DNA from: GCA-003244245 sp052390115
GTDB lineage: Bacteria; Actinomycetota; Actinomycetes; Mycobacteriales; Pseudonocardiaceae
DNA length: 64,000 nt
NCBI GenBank assembly: GCA_052390115.1
Contig: JBQTHE010000057.1
Coordinates: 22,224 to 86,223 of the forward strand
Direction of reading: 5' to 3'
Both the position numbers and the translations under genes were made by a program. The notes below the pieces were generated by a model. The model was not told the DNA's origin and ran no database searches. It worked only from the letters and a program-made list of their open reading frames with translations. Shown here piece after piece: positions 57,521 through 64,000 of this stretch (positions are counted from its first letter, which is position 1; each line of letters begins with the position of its first letter).

Positions 57521-58155
57521 GATCTATCCCTTCGGCCAGGAAGGGCCGTGGTCACCCAGGGGAGTAGCTCGTCGAGGAACCGGGCGGCGCCGGCGGCCCC
57601 GGTATGACCGAAGTGGGCCAATGGGTCGATGGTCGAGACCAACGTGGTGCCTGCCGTGCTGATCCGGTCCAGGTAGGCGACTGCGGCGCCATCGGGTGCG
57701 GCGAGCAGAACCTCAGCGCCGGTGGGCGGCGCCAGCACGCCGTGGTGATGCAGCGCTGCTGCGGCGGCGCCCACTTCGGTGTCCCGCCAGGCCGTCCCGA
57801 TCGCGGTTTGGCCGGCACCTCCGGCGGGCCGGAAGGTCCACCGGGCGTGCGCAGGCCAGCCAGCCTGGTGGTCGCCGAACAGCAACACCGCGCCGCCGCG
57901 ATCGAGTACCGCGTCCAAGGCCGGTGCGAGCGCTGCGAGCCGGCGCCGCGGGGTGCCCTCCGGCACCCACACCACATCGGCGTCGGCGAGCGGCGCGCCG
58001 TACCAGGTGTCGATGTAGCAGGTGTCGATGTAGCAGGTGTCGATGTACCGGGTGTCGACCACATCGGCGAGCCAGTGGCGGTACGCGGCAAAAGTTCGGG
58101 TCTCGGCTGCCGAGCCGCTGTCCAGCGCGAAAACCTGCCTGGCGCGGCTACTCAC
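57517..58155 (-). CDS. Protein B: single-domain member of the A/B/C family
   Basis: The 212-residue cytoplasmic protein aligns with the C-terminal half of protein C: LDRGGAVLLFGDHQAGWP, LHHHGVLAPPTGAEVLLAAP, YLDRISTAGTTLVSTIDPL and FLDELLPWV. An internal repeat (YIDTC x2-4) sits near residues 33-52, encoded by a 15-bp minisatellite. GTG 58155 overlaps the end of protein A by 8 bp (GTGAGTAG), so A and B are probably made in equal amount, as expected for a heterodimer. Function unknown. Confidence 0.68.
   Translation of the reverse strand: MSSRARQVFALDSGSAAETRTFAAYRHWLADVVDTRYIDTCYIDTCYIDTWYGAPLADADVVWVPEGTPRRRLAALAPALDAVLDRGGAVLLFGDHQAGWPAHARWTFRPAGGAGQTAIGTAWRDTEVGAAAAALHHHGVLAPPTGAEVLLAAPDGAAVAYLDRISTAGTTLVSTIDPLAHFGHTGAAGAARFLDELLPWVTTALPGRRDRS
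58001..58060. repeat. 15-bp minisatellite, four units, in protein B
   Basis: Units of TASCRGGTGTCGATG start at 58001, 58016, 58031 and 58046; the middle two are identical. Encodes YIDTC/YIDTR on the minus strand. Confidence 0.9.
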
Positions 58156-58804
58156 CGCGGGCCTCCTGGCGCACCCACTCGATGAGCTGCGGCGCGATCC
58201 GCGCGGCTGAACTGTCCGCGGTTGCGTTGGCCAGCAGGTTCGCACCGCCGTGCAGCATCACCGTGCCCCCGGTCGATGCCCGGTCCAGGTACGCCCCGGG
58301 TGTGCCATCCGCGCGGTGCGCGATCACGTCGGCATTGGCCGGTGGGCGGTGCCAGCCGTTTGAGTAGAGAAAGCTCGCGCCGAGATCGTGGGCCGACACG
58401 CTGGAGAACACCGGATGCTCGCGCAGCCGTGGTGGTCCCGACTCGACGTTCGCCGCGGGGCCGGGCTCGAAGGCCGTCCCGCCCGGTAACCAGTCGTGGG
58501 TCAACTGCCCGCTGAACACCACCACGCGCCCCTGGTCAAGGAAGCTGCGTAGCTTGCCCTGCATGGCGGCCAGCAGGGCCTGGTCGCTGCGCCCGGCCAG
58601 GATCAGCCCGGCAAAGGGTGCCAGATCGGCCGTCGGCAGGTCGTCGAGGTCGATGGCGGTGACCGGCATCGCGTCGAGCGCGAGGTCGCGGCCGCCGACC
58701 CCGTCAGCTGCGCGCCACAGCCGGAGACACTCGTCCCAGTCGGTGCCCTCGGTGCCGGCCCGCACCGCCACCGCGATCTCGTGCAGGCGCAGGTAGCAGG
58801 TCAC
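58148..58804 (-). CDS. Protein A: first gene of the iron-boxed operon
   Basis: The 218-residue cytoplasmic protein aligns with the N-terminal half of protein C: FAGLILAGRSDQALL, FLDQGRVVVFSGQLTHDWLP, REHPVFSSV, YLDRASTGGTVMLHGGANLL and QLIEWVRQEA. The fold looks like an alpha/beta GATase-like or ThuA-like domain with no obvious catalytic triad. GTG 58804 lies 18 bp from the first iron box, so repression would be direct. Its place at the head of the operon suggests it is needed whenever the importer is. Confidence 0.68.
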   Translation of the reverse strand: MTCYLRLHEIAVAVRAGTEGTDWDECLRLWRAADGVGGRDLALDAMPVTAIDLDDLPTADLAPFAGLILAGRSDQALLAAMQGKLRSFLDQGRVVVFSGQLTHDWLPGGTAFEPGPAANVESGPPRLREHPVFSSVSAHDLGASFLYSNGWHRPPANADVIAHRADGTPGAYLDRASTGGTVMLHGGANLLANATADSSAARIAPQLIEWVRQEARGE

Positions 58805-58821
58805 CCGAGGTTCGCTCTAGC

Positions 58822-58840
58822 TAAGGTAAGGCTCACCTGA
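58822..58840. promoter_or_regulatory. IdeR/DtxR-type iron box 1 of the ABC operon
   Basis: TAAGGTAAGGCTCACCTGA matches the 19-bp consensus TTAGGTTAGGCTAACCTAA at 15 positions. It ends 18 bp from the protein A start codon. Confidence 0.85.
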
Positions 58841-58847
58841 AAGAGGG

Positions 58848-58866
58848 TAAGTTTAGCCTTAGCTTT
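58848..58866. promoter_or_regulatory. IdeR/DtxR-type iron box 2
   Basis: TAAGTTTAGCCTTAGCTTT matches the W/S-form of the consensus at about 15 of 19 positions. Spacing of 26 bp from box 1 would place two repressor dimers close together across the promoter. Confidence 0.7.
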
Positions 58867-58951
58867 ACACAAGGGGGTGAAACTTGCGACAGCGAGTGGT
58901 CAAGGCCGCCCGCCGCAGCCGCTGGGGCGCTGGAGCGGTGACCCGGAATGT

Positions 58952-59185
58952 CTAGCCCCGCTCGGCTCCCTCGTCCAGGGTGGGCTTCGCAGCGTCGGGT
59001 TCGTCAGGCGTGGCTCTCTCGTGTGCACCAGCCAGCGTTTCCGGTGTGACCCCGGCGGCATCGATCGCTGAGCCCAGCGACGGTGACGAGGCCTTCATCG
59101 CCCGGAGCGCTTCGGCCATATCGTCGGATGTGGTGCTCTCAGGCGCACTCTCCTGGGGGAGTTGCTCCCCGCCCTCTTCGATCAT
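58952..59185 (-). CDS. Small acidic protein, unknown
   Basis: The 77-residue protein (ATG 59185, MIEEGGEQLPQES) is rich in Glu, Ala and Ser with no membrane segment. MAEALRAMKASSPSLGSAID looks like a short helix. No Shine-Dalgarno is obvious. No family recognised. Confidence 0.4.
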   Translation of the reverse strand: MIEEGGEQLPQESAPESTTSDDMAEALRAMKASSPSLGSAIDAAGVTPETLAGAHERATPDEPDAAKPTLDEGAERG

Positions 59186-59262
59186 GAGCGAATCGTAACC
59201 GCTAAGAACCGTCCGCGCAGCAGAAGTGCCGCCAGTGGCTACCTCACTGGCCGATGTCCGCG

Positions 59263-59547
59263 TCACTGCACCCCATTGGGTCTCGCACCGAGAGCGCCAG
59301 CGGGAGGCTCGCACCGCAGGAGCTCCTGCTGAGCACGCCAGAACTCCCGGCAGGCGTCATGGAGGTCATTCTGCGCCGCCTCGAGGGCCTCGGCAGGCAC
59401 CGGCGTGGCAACCCAACGGCCTCGAACCGGCTCGACCACGGTTAATGCCTCCAGAGCGTGCGAGGCATTGCGCAAGCGCTGATGAGCTCGATGAAGCTGC
59501 TGGCGTTGCTCTTCCGAGAGCTCCGCTGGATTACGTCTGGCGTCCAC
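59263..59547 (-). CDS. Small helical protein, unknown
   Basis: The 94-residue protein is mostly one or two amphipathic helices (QRQQLHRAHQRLRNASHALE, AAQNDLHDACREFWRAQQEL). GTG 59547 follows GGAGGGTGAGAC. Resembles small actinobacterial coiled-coil proteins of unknown role. It is 50 bp from the small membrane protein upstream, likely same transcript. Confidence 0.5.
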   Translation of the reverse strand: MDARRNPAELSEEQRQQLHRAHQRLRNASHALEALTVVEPVRGRWVATPVPAEALEAAQNDLHDACREFWRAQQELLRCEPPAGALGARPNGVQ

Positions 59548-59597
59548 GTCTCACCCTCCGCCGGTCCTCTGGTCGTTCTCGAACATGGTGCCTGTTG

Positions 59598-59792
59598 TTA
59601 CGAGGGCTCGCTGGGCGTGTCGCGGCCTCGCCCAGCGCGCTGGGCGCGGAGTAGCTTATCGACGGTCTCGAGCTGCGATTTCACAACGCGGCGCAGCCGG
59701 ACCATCACGACCAAGATCACACAGCCGAATAGGATGACCACGGACGCGGCGGCGACCAGCACAATGATGATCTGGGTATCACTCACGGCCAT
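59598..59792 (-). CDS. Small single-span membrane protein
   Basis: The 64-residue protein has an N-terminal membrane helix (IIIVLVAAASVVILFGCVIL) followed by a basic cytoplasmic helix (VRLRRVVKSQLETVDKLLRA). ATG 59792. Possibly co-transcribed with the helical protein at 59263. Confidence 0.55.
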   Translation of the reverse strand: MAVSDTQIIIVLVAAASVVILFGCVILVVMVRLRRVVKSQLETVDKLLRAQRAGRGRDTPSEPS

Positions 59793-60287
59793 ATCCTCTC
59801 AGCTCGCCCATCATGCGCCCCGGCGCCGTCCCCGCACCCGCCCACCCTGGGCAAGAGCTCATCGTCAGCTACTGCCTGGCGGGCAGCGCGGCAGACGATG
59901 CGGCGTGTGCTGCACCGGGGCGATCCTGGTTGGCCGGGGCGCGTCACCGCGCCGAGCGCGCCCCGGCGCCTGACCCGTTGCGCGACGACGCCCTCACCCG
60001 TGCGCTCACCCTGATCTGCCACGAAGGGAGGGACCGCCAATTTTCCGCGACATGCCGGTCGTTCTGTAGATACCCAGCCGAACAGGAACCCACCTGGTCA
60101 GGCCGGCAATTTCGTCGTCGACCAGCCGGAATCCACCCAAGATCGAAAGCAGGCGGGCGCCTGTCACCCTTCAGGCAGCAAGGATCCGTTTGCCCTCGAC
60201 CCAGCCACAAAACCCGGGCCGTTCGACCTGCTGTTAGAAAACCAGAAGCTCCCGCCCGCCATTCAGGTTGATGCGAATCGTAACAGG
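59793..60287. other. Region without a clear gene, upstream of DUF3455
   Basis: The DUF3455 frame stays open upstream to about 60000 but offers no ATG or GTG start. Its product there (LLLENQKLPPAIQVDANRN nearest the domain) fits the family near 60230-60287, whereas further upstream it looks random. No signal peptide is found. Nothing else is seen. Confidence 0.4.
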
Positions 60288-60704
60288 TTGCTGGCAACGC
60301 GAATCGGGGTGGGAGTCCAGGTCTACGACCAGGACAGCGCGAACGCCACGTGGGCGTTTCGCGAGCCTCAGGCGAACCTGTACGACATCGAGACCGGGTT
60401 TCAGCATGGCATTCACTTCGCAGGTCCCTCTTGGACCGACACTGACGGCAGCAGAGTGAAAGCCAAGGCTTCAGGGGAGGCGGAAGCTCCCATCGACAGT
60501 GCGAGGAATATCAAGTGGCTGAGGCTGGAGGTTGCCGAGAAATTCGGGAGCAACAACGACGTCTTCGGCCAAGTCACGTTCATTCAGCGGGTACGCACCG
60601 CCGGGGGCGAGCCACCGTCGAAGTGGGAACCAGTCAAAGGCTGTGACACCTTGAGTGTTCCCTACACCGCGCTCTATGTCTTCTGGGGCCAGCAGGAGCA
60701 GTGA
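60288..60704 (+). CDS. DUF3455 domain protein, start unclear or 5' truncated
   Basis: The frame encodes VGVQVYDQDSANATWAFREPQ, FAGPSWTDTDGSRVKAK, FGQVTFIQRVRTAGGEPPS, GCDTLSVPYTALYVFW, the conserved blocks of DUF3455 beta-barrel proteins, usually secreted. TTG 60288 is the first start-like codon but lies inside the domain; the conserved sequence begins ~20 residues earlier. No signal peptide is present in the region upstream, so the gene is probably truncated or uses an unusual start. Confidence 0.6.
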   Translation: MLATRIGVGVQVYDQDSANATWAFREPQANLYDIETGFQHGIHFAGPSWTDTDGSRVKAKASGEAEAPIDSARNIKWLRLEVAEKFGSNNDVFGQVTFIQRVRTAGGEPPSKWEPVKGCDTLSVPYTALYVFWGQQEQ

Positions 60705-60825
60705 AGCCCCCGCACCCGGTGGAGGGAACCCGTTGCTCGTCCGGGTACGTCGACAAGACCTCGACGAGCGGTTCCCCGGGTGCTGTCCAGCATCCTGGCC
60801 GTCGTCGAGCCACCGACGTAGCGGG

Positions 60826-61806
60826 TCAGCTGAGCTGGACGAGCACCGAACCGGCGATGAGCAGGGCCAGGCCGGCGACCCGAGGCGTGGTGAGCGGCCG
60901 CCGCGGCATGCGGAACAGGCCGAACTGGTCGATGAGAGCGGAGGCCAGCTGCTGGCCGGTGACGGTCAGCGCCACCGTCACCGCCGCCCCGATGGTCGGA
61001 ATGAGCAGGAAGGTCGCGGTCACATAGGCGGCGGCGCAGAATCCGCCGAGCCAACCCCACCACGGCATCTGGCGCAGTGGCCGCATGCGCGGTGTGGAGA
61101 TGCGCCGCAGCGCCAGCAGGACGATCAGCACGATCGCGATGGTCAGTGTCGCCACGACGAAGCTGATCGTCCCCACCGCGAGGGGACGTCCGATGTCCTC
61201 CTTGAGCTGGGCGTTGATTGCGCCCTGGATGGGTAGCACCGCCCCGGCCAGCAGGCCCAGCACAATCCAGCCGGAATGCGCCGCGGTACGAGCGGGAGGC
61301 GCGGCGGTGACCGAGCGAGTCGCTGCGCCCGGCCCGCCGGCGTGCTGCGCCAGCTGCTGGCCTCGGATGATCACGGTAATGCCGATCAGCACCGCGACGG
61401 CGCCGAGCATGATGCCGACGCTCAGCGGCTGCTGGGGCACCGCGAGCAGGCCGAACAAATCCAGGCTCAGCGAGGCGAACACCTGCCCGGTGACGAATAG
61501 CCCCACCGCGGTCAGCGCCCCCAGCCGGGGGAACAGCAAGATTCCGGCGGTGATGTAGAGCGGACTGGCCACCCCGCCGAGCAGCAGCCACCACGGCTCC
61601 ACGTCAGGCACCAGCTTCACCGCGCCGATCGCCCCCACCAGCGCAGCGAGCACCCCCAGCGCCGCGGCCGCCACCGCCAGCTGCAGAGTCGACGCCCCGT
61701 ACGGGGTGCCCACGGCCCTGTTCAGCTGCTGGTTCACCGAGGCCTGCACTGCGAGCAAGCAGCCGACCAGCACCGCGGATGCCAGCAGAACTAGGTACAT
61801 GATCAC
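60826..61806 (-). CDS. YdcZ (DUF606)-type DMT exporter, duplicated
   Basis: The 326-residue protein has ten membrane segments in two homologous halves, each with the DUF606 start motif (VNQQLNRAVGTPYGASTLQ in the first, INAQLKEDIGRPLAVGTISF in the second) and VTGQVFASLSLDLFGL / VTGQQLASALIDQFGLF. Function is drug- or metabolite-export in general; substrate unknown. Divergent from a TetR regulator with two operators between, so it is almost certainly its target. GTG 61806 or ATG 61800. Confidence 0.85.
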   Translation of the reverse strand: MIMYLVLLASAVLVGCLLAVQASVNQQLNRAVGTPYGASTLQLAVAAAALGVLAALVGAIGAVKLVPDVEPWWLLLGGVASPLYITAGILLFPRLGALTAVGLFVTGQVFASLSLDLFGLLAVPQQPLSVGIMLGAVAVLIGITVIIRGQQLAQHAGGPGAATRSVTAAPPARTAAHSGWIVLGLLAGAVLPIQGAINAQLKEDIGRPLAVGTISFVVATLTIAIVLIVLLALRRISTPRMRPLRQMPWWGWLGGFCAAAYVTATFLLIPTIGAAVTVALTVTGQQLASALIDQFGLFRMPRRPLTTPRVAGLALLIAGSVLVQLS

Positions 61807-61823
61807 TCCACATCACCAGTAAG

Positions 61824-61880
61824 TGGACACCGTGTCCCCTTCATCTGGTGACTGTAAGGCGTAAGTGGACGCACTGTCCA
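61824..61880. promoter_or_regulatory. Twin 15-bp palindromic operators between YdcZ-type gene and TetR
   Basis: TGGACACCGTGTCCC (61824-61838) and TGGACGCACTGTCCA (61866-61880) share TGGAC-n5-GTCC with centres 42 bp apart (four helical turns). This fits a TetR-family repressor acting on both divergent promoters. Confidence 0.75.
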
Positions 61881-61910
61881 GATGTGCCCGCAGCCGATAC
61901 GCTGCCGCTC

Positions 61911-62549
61911 ATGGCTGGAGCCGACGAGACCTACGCGACTGGCGGCTCCGGTGGCCCTGATCTACTCGTGCGGAGCGACGGAGCGCCTCGGGAGCGGGCC
62001 GATGCGGCCCGCAACCGGCAACGCATCCTCGCCGCCGCGGAGCAGCTGTTCGCCACTGCCGACCCCGCCTCGGTGACGATGGGTGACATCGCCCGTGCCG
62101 CCGGCGTGGGTCGGGCGACCCTCTACCGCCGCTTCCCGGACCCCGCCTCCGTCGCGGTAGCCCTGCTCGATGAGCATGAGCGGCGGCTCCAGCAGCAGTT
62201 GATCAGCGGCCGGCCACCGCTCGGTCCCGGTGCGCCGCCCGCCGACCGGCTCGCAGCGTTCTACGCGGCGATGGTCGATCTGCTCGACCGGCACCTGCAC
62301 CTCGCCCTCGGCGCCGAGGGTGGCAGCGCGCGGTTCTCCACCGGCGCCTACGGGTTCTGGCGACTACACGTGCGCGGCCTGCTGGTCGAAGCCGAGGTGC
62401 CCGACGCCGACACACTCGTCGACTCGCTGCTCGCGCCGCTGGCGCCTGAGGTCTACCAGTACCAGCGACACCAGCGTGGCAGGCACCCCCGGCAGATCAC
62501 CGGCAGCCTAGGCTGGCAGGCCCGACGTCTGCTCGACCCGGCTCGCTGA
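61911..62549 (+). CDS. TetR-family transcriptional regulator
   Basis: The 212-residue protein has the TetR N-terminal HTH (NRQRILAAAEQLFATADPAS, VTMGDIARAAGVGRATLYRRF) and a helical ligand domain. ATG 61911 (MAGADETYA) is chosen; an upstream GTG at 61848 would overlap the second operator. Likely autoregulated and controlling the divergent YdcZ-type exporter. Confidence 0.87.
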   Translation: MAGADETYATGGSGGPDLLVRSDGAPRERADAARNRQRILAAAEQLFATADPASVTMGDIARAAGVGRATLYRRFPDPASVAVALLDEHERRLQQQLISGRPPLGPGAPPADRLAAFYAAMVDLLDRHLHLALGAEGGSARFSTGAYGFWRLHVRGLLVEAEVPDADTLVDSLLAPLAPEVYQYQRHQRGRHPRQITGSLGWQARRLLDPAR

Positions 62550-62670
62550 GGTCGGCATTCCCGTCCCCCGACCCGCTCCGGCGCGGGAGGCGAGCCCGGC
62601 ACCGAGGGGTACCAAGGCTGTGACTGCATCCGGGCGGGGGCCGCGGCGATGCGCAGGCCCGCAACCGGGG

Positions 62671-63216
62671 CTAGCCGCGATCGAGTCTCGCCCCGAGCAC
62701 CCGCTCCAGGTGGATAAGCGAGGACTCCTGCACCGCATCCGCCGGGTGGCCCGGCCCGTCAAAGGTACCGGTGGCGTGGGCAGCCACCGTCACCGGAAGG
62801 TCCCGGTTGCGCAGGTCTGCCGTGGTGTGCAGCACACAGATGTCGGTACATACCCCACAGATCCGCACTGAGTCGATGCCAAAGCGGTGCAGATGGCCCT
62901 CCATCTCGGTCTCAAACAGCGCCGAGTACCGCCGCTTGCGCAACAGCAGAACATCGTCGCGGTCCAGCAGCGGGATCAGTTCGTCCACCAGATCAGCCTC
63001 CCGGGTGCCGCGGACACAGTGCTCGGGAAACACTGCGAACTCCGCGTCGTCGATCTCGTGGGTATCGGCAGTGAACAACACCCGCCGGCCGGCGGCGAGA
63101 GCGTCGTCTACCTCTCGGCGCACCGCCGGGAGCACCCCCAGGCACCGGTCGCTGGCCAGGTTGCCCTCTCGGAGGAACCCGTTCTGCATGTCCACGACGA
63201 CGAGAAGCTCAGGCAC
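62671..63216 (-). CDS. Isochorismatase-like cysteine hydrolase
   Basis: The 181-residue protein has the catalytic triad of the nicotinamidase/isochorismatase superfamily: Asp in LLVVVDMQNGFL, Lys in LRKRRYSALF and Cys in ICGVCTDICVLHT, with the cis-peptide VCGV-like turn. Could act on nicotinamide or a similar amide. GTG 63216 is chosen with AGGAGG upstream; a TTG 33 nt earlier is possible. Confidence 0.87.
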   Translation of the reverse strand: MPELLVVVDMQNGFLREGNLASDRCLGVLPAVRREVDDALAAGRRVLFTADTHEIDDAEFAVFPEHCVRGTREADLVDELIPLLDRDDVLLLRKRRYSALFETEMEGHLHRFGIDSVRICGVCTDICVLHTTADLRNRDLPVTVAAHATGTFDGPGHPADAVQESSLIHLERVLGARLDRG

Positions 63217-63275
63217 CGCAGCCGCCCTCCTCGGATACGCAGCGGTCAAGCGACTTCGGCCACGGCGGCGTGCTA

Positions 63276-63704
63276 TCAGCCCGCGACGATATAGGACTGC
63301 AGGTATGCCCGATCAGCCTCCAGCTCGCCGATTCGCGCCTTGACCAGATCGCCCATGCTGACAATTCCGCTGAGCTTACCGTCGACCATCACCGGCAGGT
63401 GCCGGATCCGCCGGTCGGTCATGATCCGCAAGACGCCATCCACCTCGTCGGTGAGCATGCAGCTGATCACGTCGACGTTCATGATCTCCGAGACCGGGGC
63501 GTTAACGAGCGAAGCCCCGCGCTCGTGCAGGAGGCGGATGACGTCCCGCTCCCATACCATGCCCACCACCGCGTCGCCGTGGACGACGACCACGGCCCCG
63601 ACGCGGTGCTTGACCATTTCGGCGAGCAGGGCGGCGACCGGCGCGTCCGGCGTAACAGTCGCGACCACCGGCCCCTTGGCGCGCAGTACATTCGATATCC
63701 GCAT
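63276..63704 (-). CDS. CBS-domain pair protein
   Basis: The 142-residue protein is two CBS motifs (VVATVTPDAPVAALLAEMVK, then DVISCMLTDEVDGVLRIMTD and IRHLPVMVDGKLSGIVSMGD), an adenosyl-nucleotide sensor module. ATG 63704 follows GGAGGGCCG. Stand-alone CBS proteins of this type are frequent in actinobacteria, some hypoxia-responsive; partner unknown. Confidence 0.85.
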   Translation of the reverse strand: MRISNVLRAKGPVVATVTPDAPVAALLAEMVKHRVGAVVVVHGDAVVGMVWERDVIRLLHERGASLVNAPVSEIMNVDVISCMLTDEVDGVLRIMTDRRIRHLPVMVDGKLSGIVSMGDLVKARIGELEADRAYLQSYIVAG

Positions 63705-63883
63705 CGGCCCTCCGATCGACAGGCCGAGATAAGTCCGAGGGTACTTCCAGCGCGCGCGGCGCGAAAGGGGTGCGAGCCCACATTTCTACCTCCCGCGGCG
63801 ACCAATATCAGCGCACGCCCGGTAGTGCACTTCCCTTCGGACAGGTCCCACCGGATCGGTGGTGCGGGGGCCACCACGGCGAG

Positions 63884-64000
63884 TCAGCCACCGCGCAACA
63901 GCAAGCTGACGTCTGCACCACCCCGCAGTGTCTGGTAAACGACGCAGAAGCGCTCGGTGCGCTTGGCCCGGGCAGCGAGCTGGTCGTCGTCGGCATCGGT
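63884..64000 (-). CDS. C-terminal end of an OsmC-family protein (partial)
   Basis: The frame enters from the right edge and ends at the stop 63884-63886: LAARAKRTERFCVVYQTLRG then GADVSLLLRGG. The cysteine in ERFCVVYQTL is the second redox-active cysteine of OsmC/Ohr-type thiol peroxidases. The 5' part lies outside the window. Confidence 0.6.
   Translation of the reverse strand, partial: TDADDDQLAARAKRTERFCVVYQTLRGGADVSLLLRGG

Noticed and set aside
58884..58955. 23-codon TTG frame divergent from the iron boxes (LRQRVVKAARRSRWGAGAVT...)
   Set aside because: Very short, rare start, composition typical of chance in high GC; only the G-rich upstream run supports it.
58877..59071. Plus-strand 64-residue frame next to the iron boxes
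   Set aside because: Runs opposite to the acidic protein at 58952, has no family features and unbalanced composition; judged a shadow frame.
59813..60271. 152-codon frame upstream of DUF3455
   Set aside because: No ribosome-binding site, no signal peptide, composition random-like, and the DUF3455 frame runs through the same bases.

Overview
The window is about 64 kb of high-GC chromosome from an actinomycete, most likely of the Pseudonocardiaceae/Pseudonocardiales. The evidence is mycothiol-type enzymes, Lsr2, GTG starts with short translational overlaps, SigB-type partner-switching proteins, IdeR/DtxR-type iron boxes, and a gene order that follows the mycobacterial Rv3588c-Rv3628 interval: carbonic anhydrase-mutY-mhuD / clpC1 / lsr2 / lysS / coaX-panD-panC / DUF2520 / DUF3180 / folK-folB-folP-folE / ftsH / hpt-tilS-metalloprotease-dacB / ppa. 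I found no rRNA, tRNA, CRISPR array or insertion sequence.

Layout. 1-12 kb is accessory and regulatory: a truncated peptidase-S51-like protein with a CysS-like tail, a MucR-like regulator, a TPR-type regulator without its HTH, anti-sigma/antagonist proteins (STAS-HATPase, STAS, MEDS-HATPase-HTH), two tandem mycothiol-dependent isomerase paralogues, a LAL/LuxR regulator and a secreted protein. 12-38.7 kb is the conserved core: base-excision repair, haem degradation, the ClpC1 chaperone, an FhuF-type reductase behind an iron box, lipid kinase, Lsr2, LysS, pantothenate and CoA genes, PrsW, the folate operon, FtsH, purine salvage, TilS, PBP4 and pyrophosphatase. 38.7-51 kb is variable: two methyltransferases, a Zur-like box, an Mrf-type (Rv0106-like) ribosome-hibernation factor, PhoX, an MbfA-like iron exporter, an MFS transporter, small membrane proteins, and a patch of gene debris (epimerase fragment, frameshifted HEPN-like gene, start-less ORF) next to dispersed repeats. 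51-58.9 kb is the most interesting unit: a seven-gene, translationally coupled operon on the minus strand behind two iron boxes. It encodes an Opp/Nik-type ABC importer and three related proteins of unrecognised family; two are single-domain (A, B) and one is an A+B fusion (C). 59-64 kb holds small proteins, a DUF3455 protein, a YdcZ-type transporter with a divergent TetR and twin operators, an isochorismatase-like hydrolase, a CBS protein and the end of an OsmC-like gene.

How it works together. Iron is a recurring theme: IdeR-type boxes precede fhuF and the ABC operon, and MhuD and the ferritin-like/VIT protein also handle iron or haem. Zinc control is suggested by Zur-like boxes near mrf and a methyltransferase. 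Intergenic space is rich in long palindromes and short repeat families, some of which occur twice in the window (22-bp tandem units, a 22-bp-stem hairpin, a ~78-bp hairpin element).
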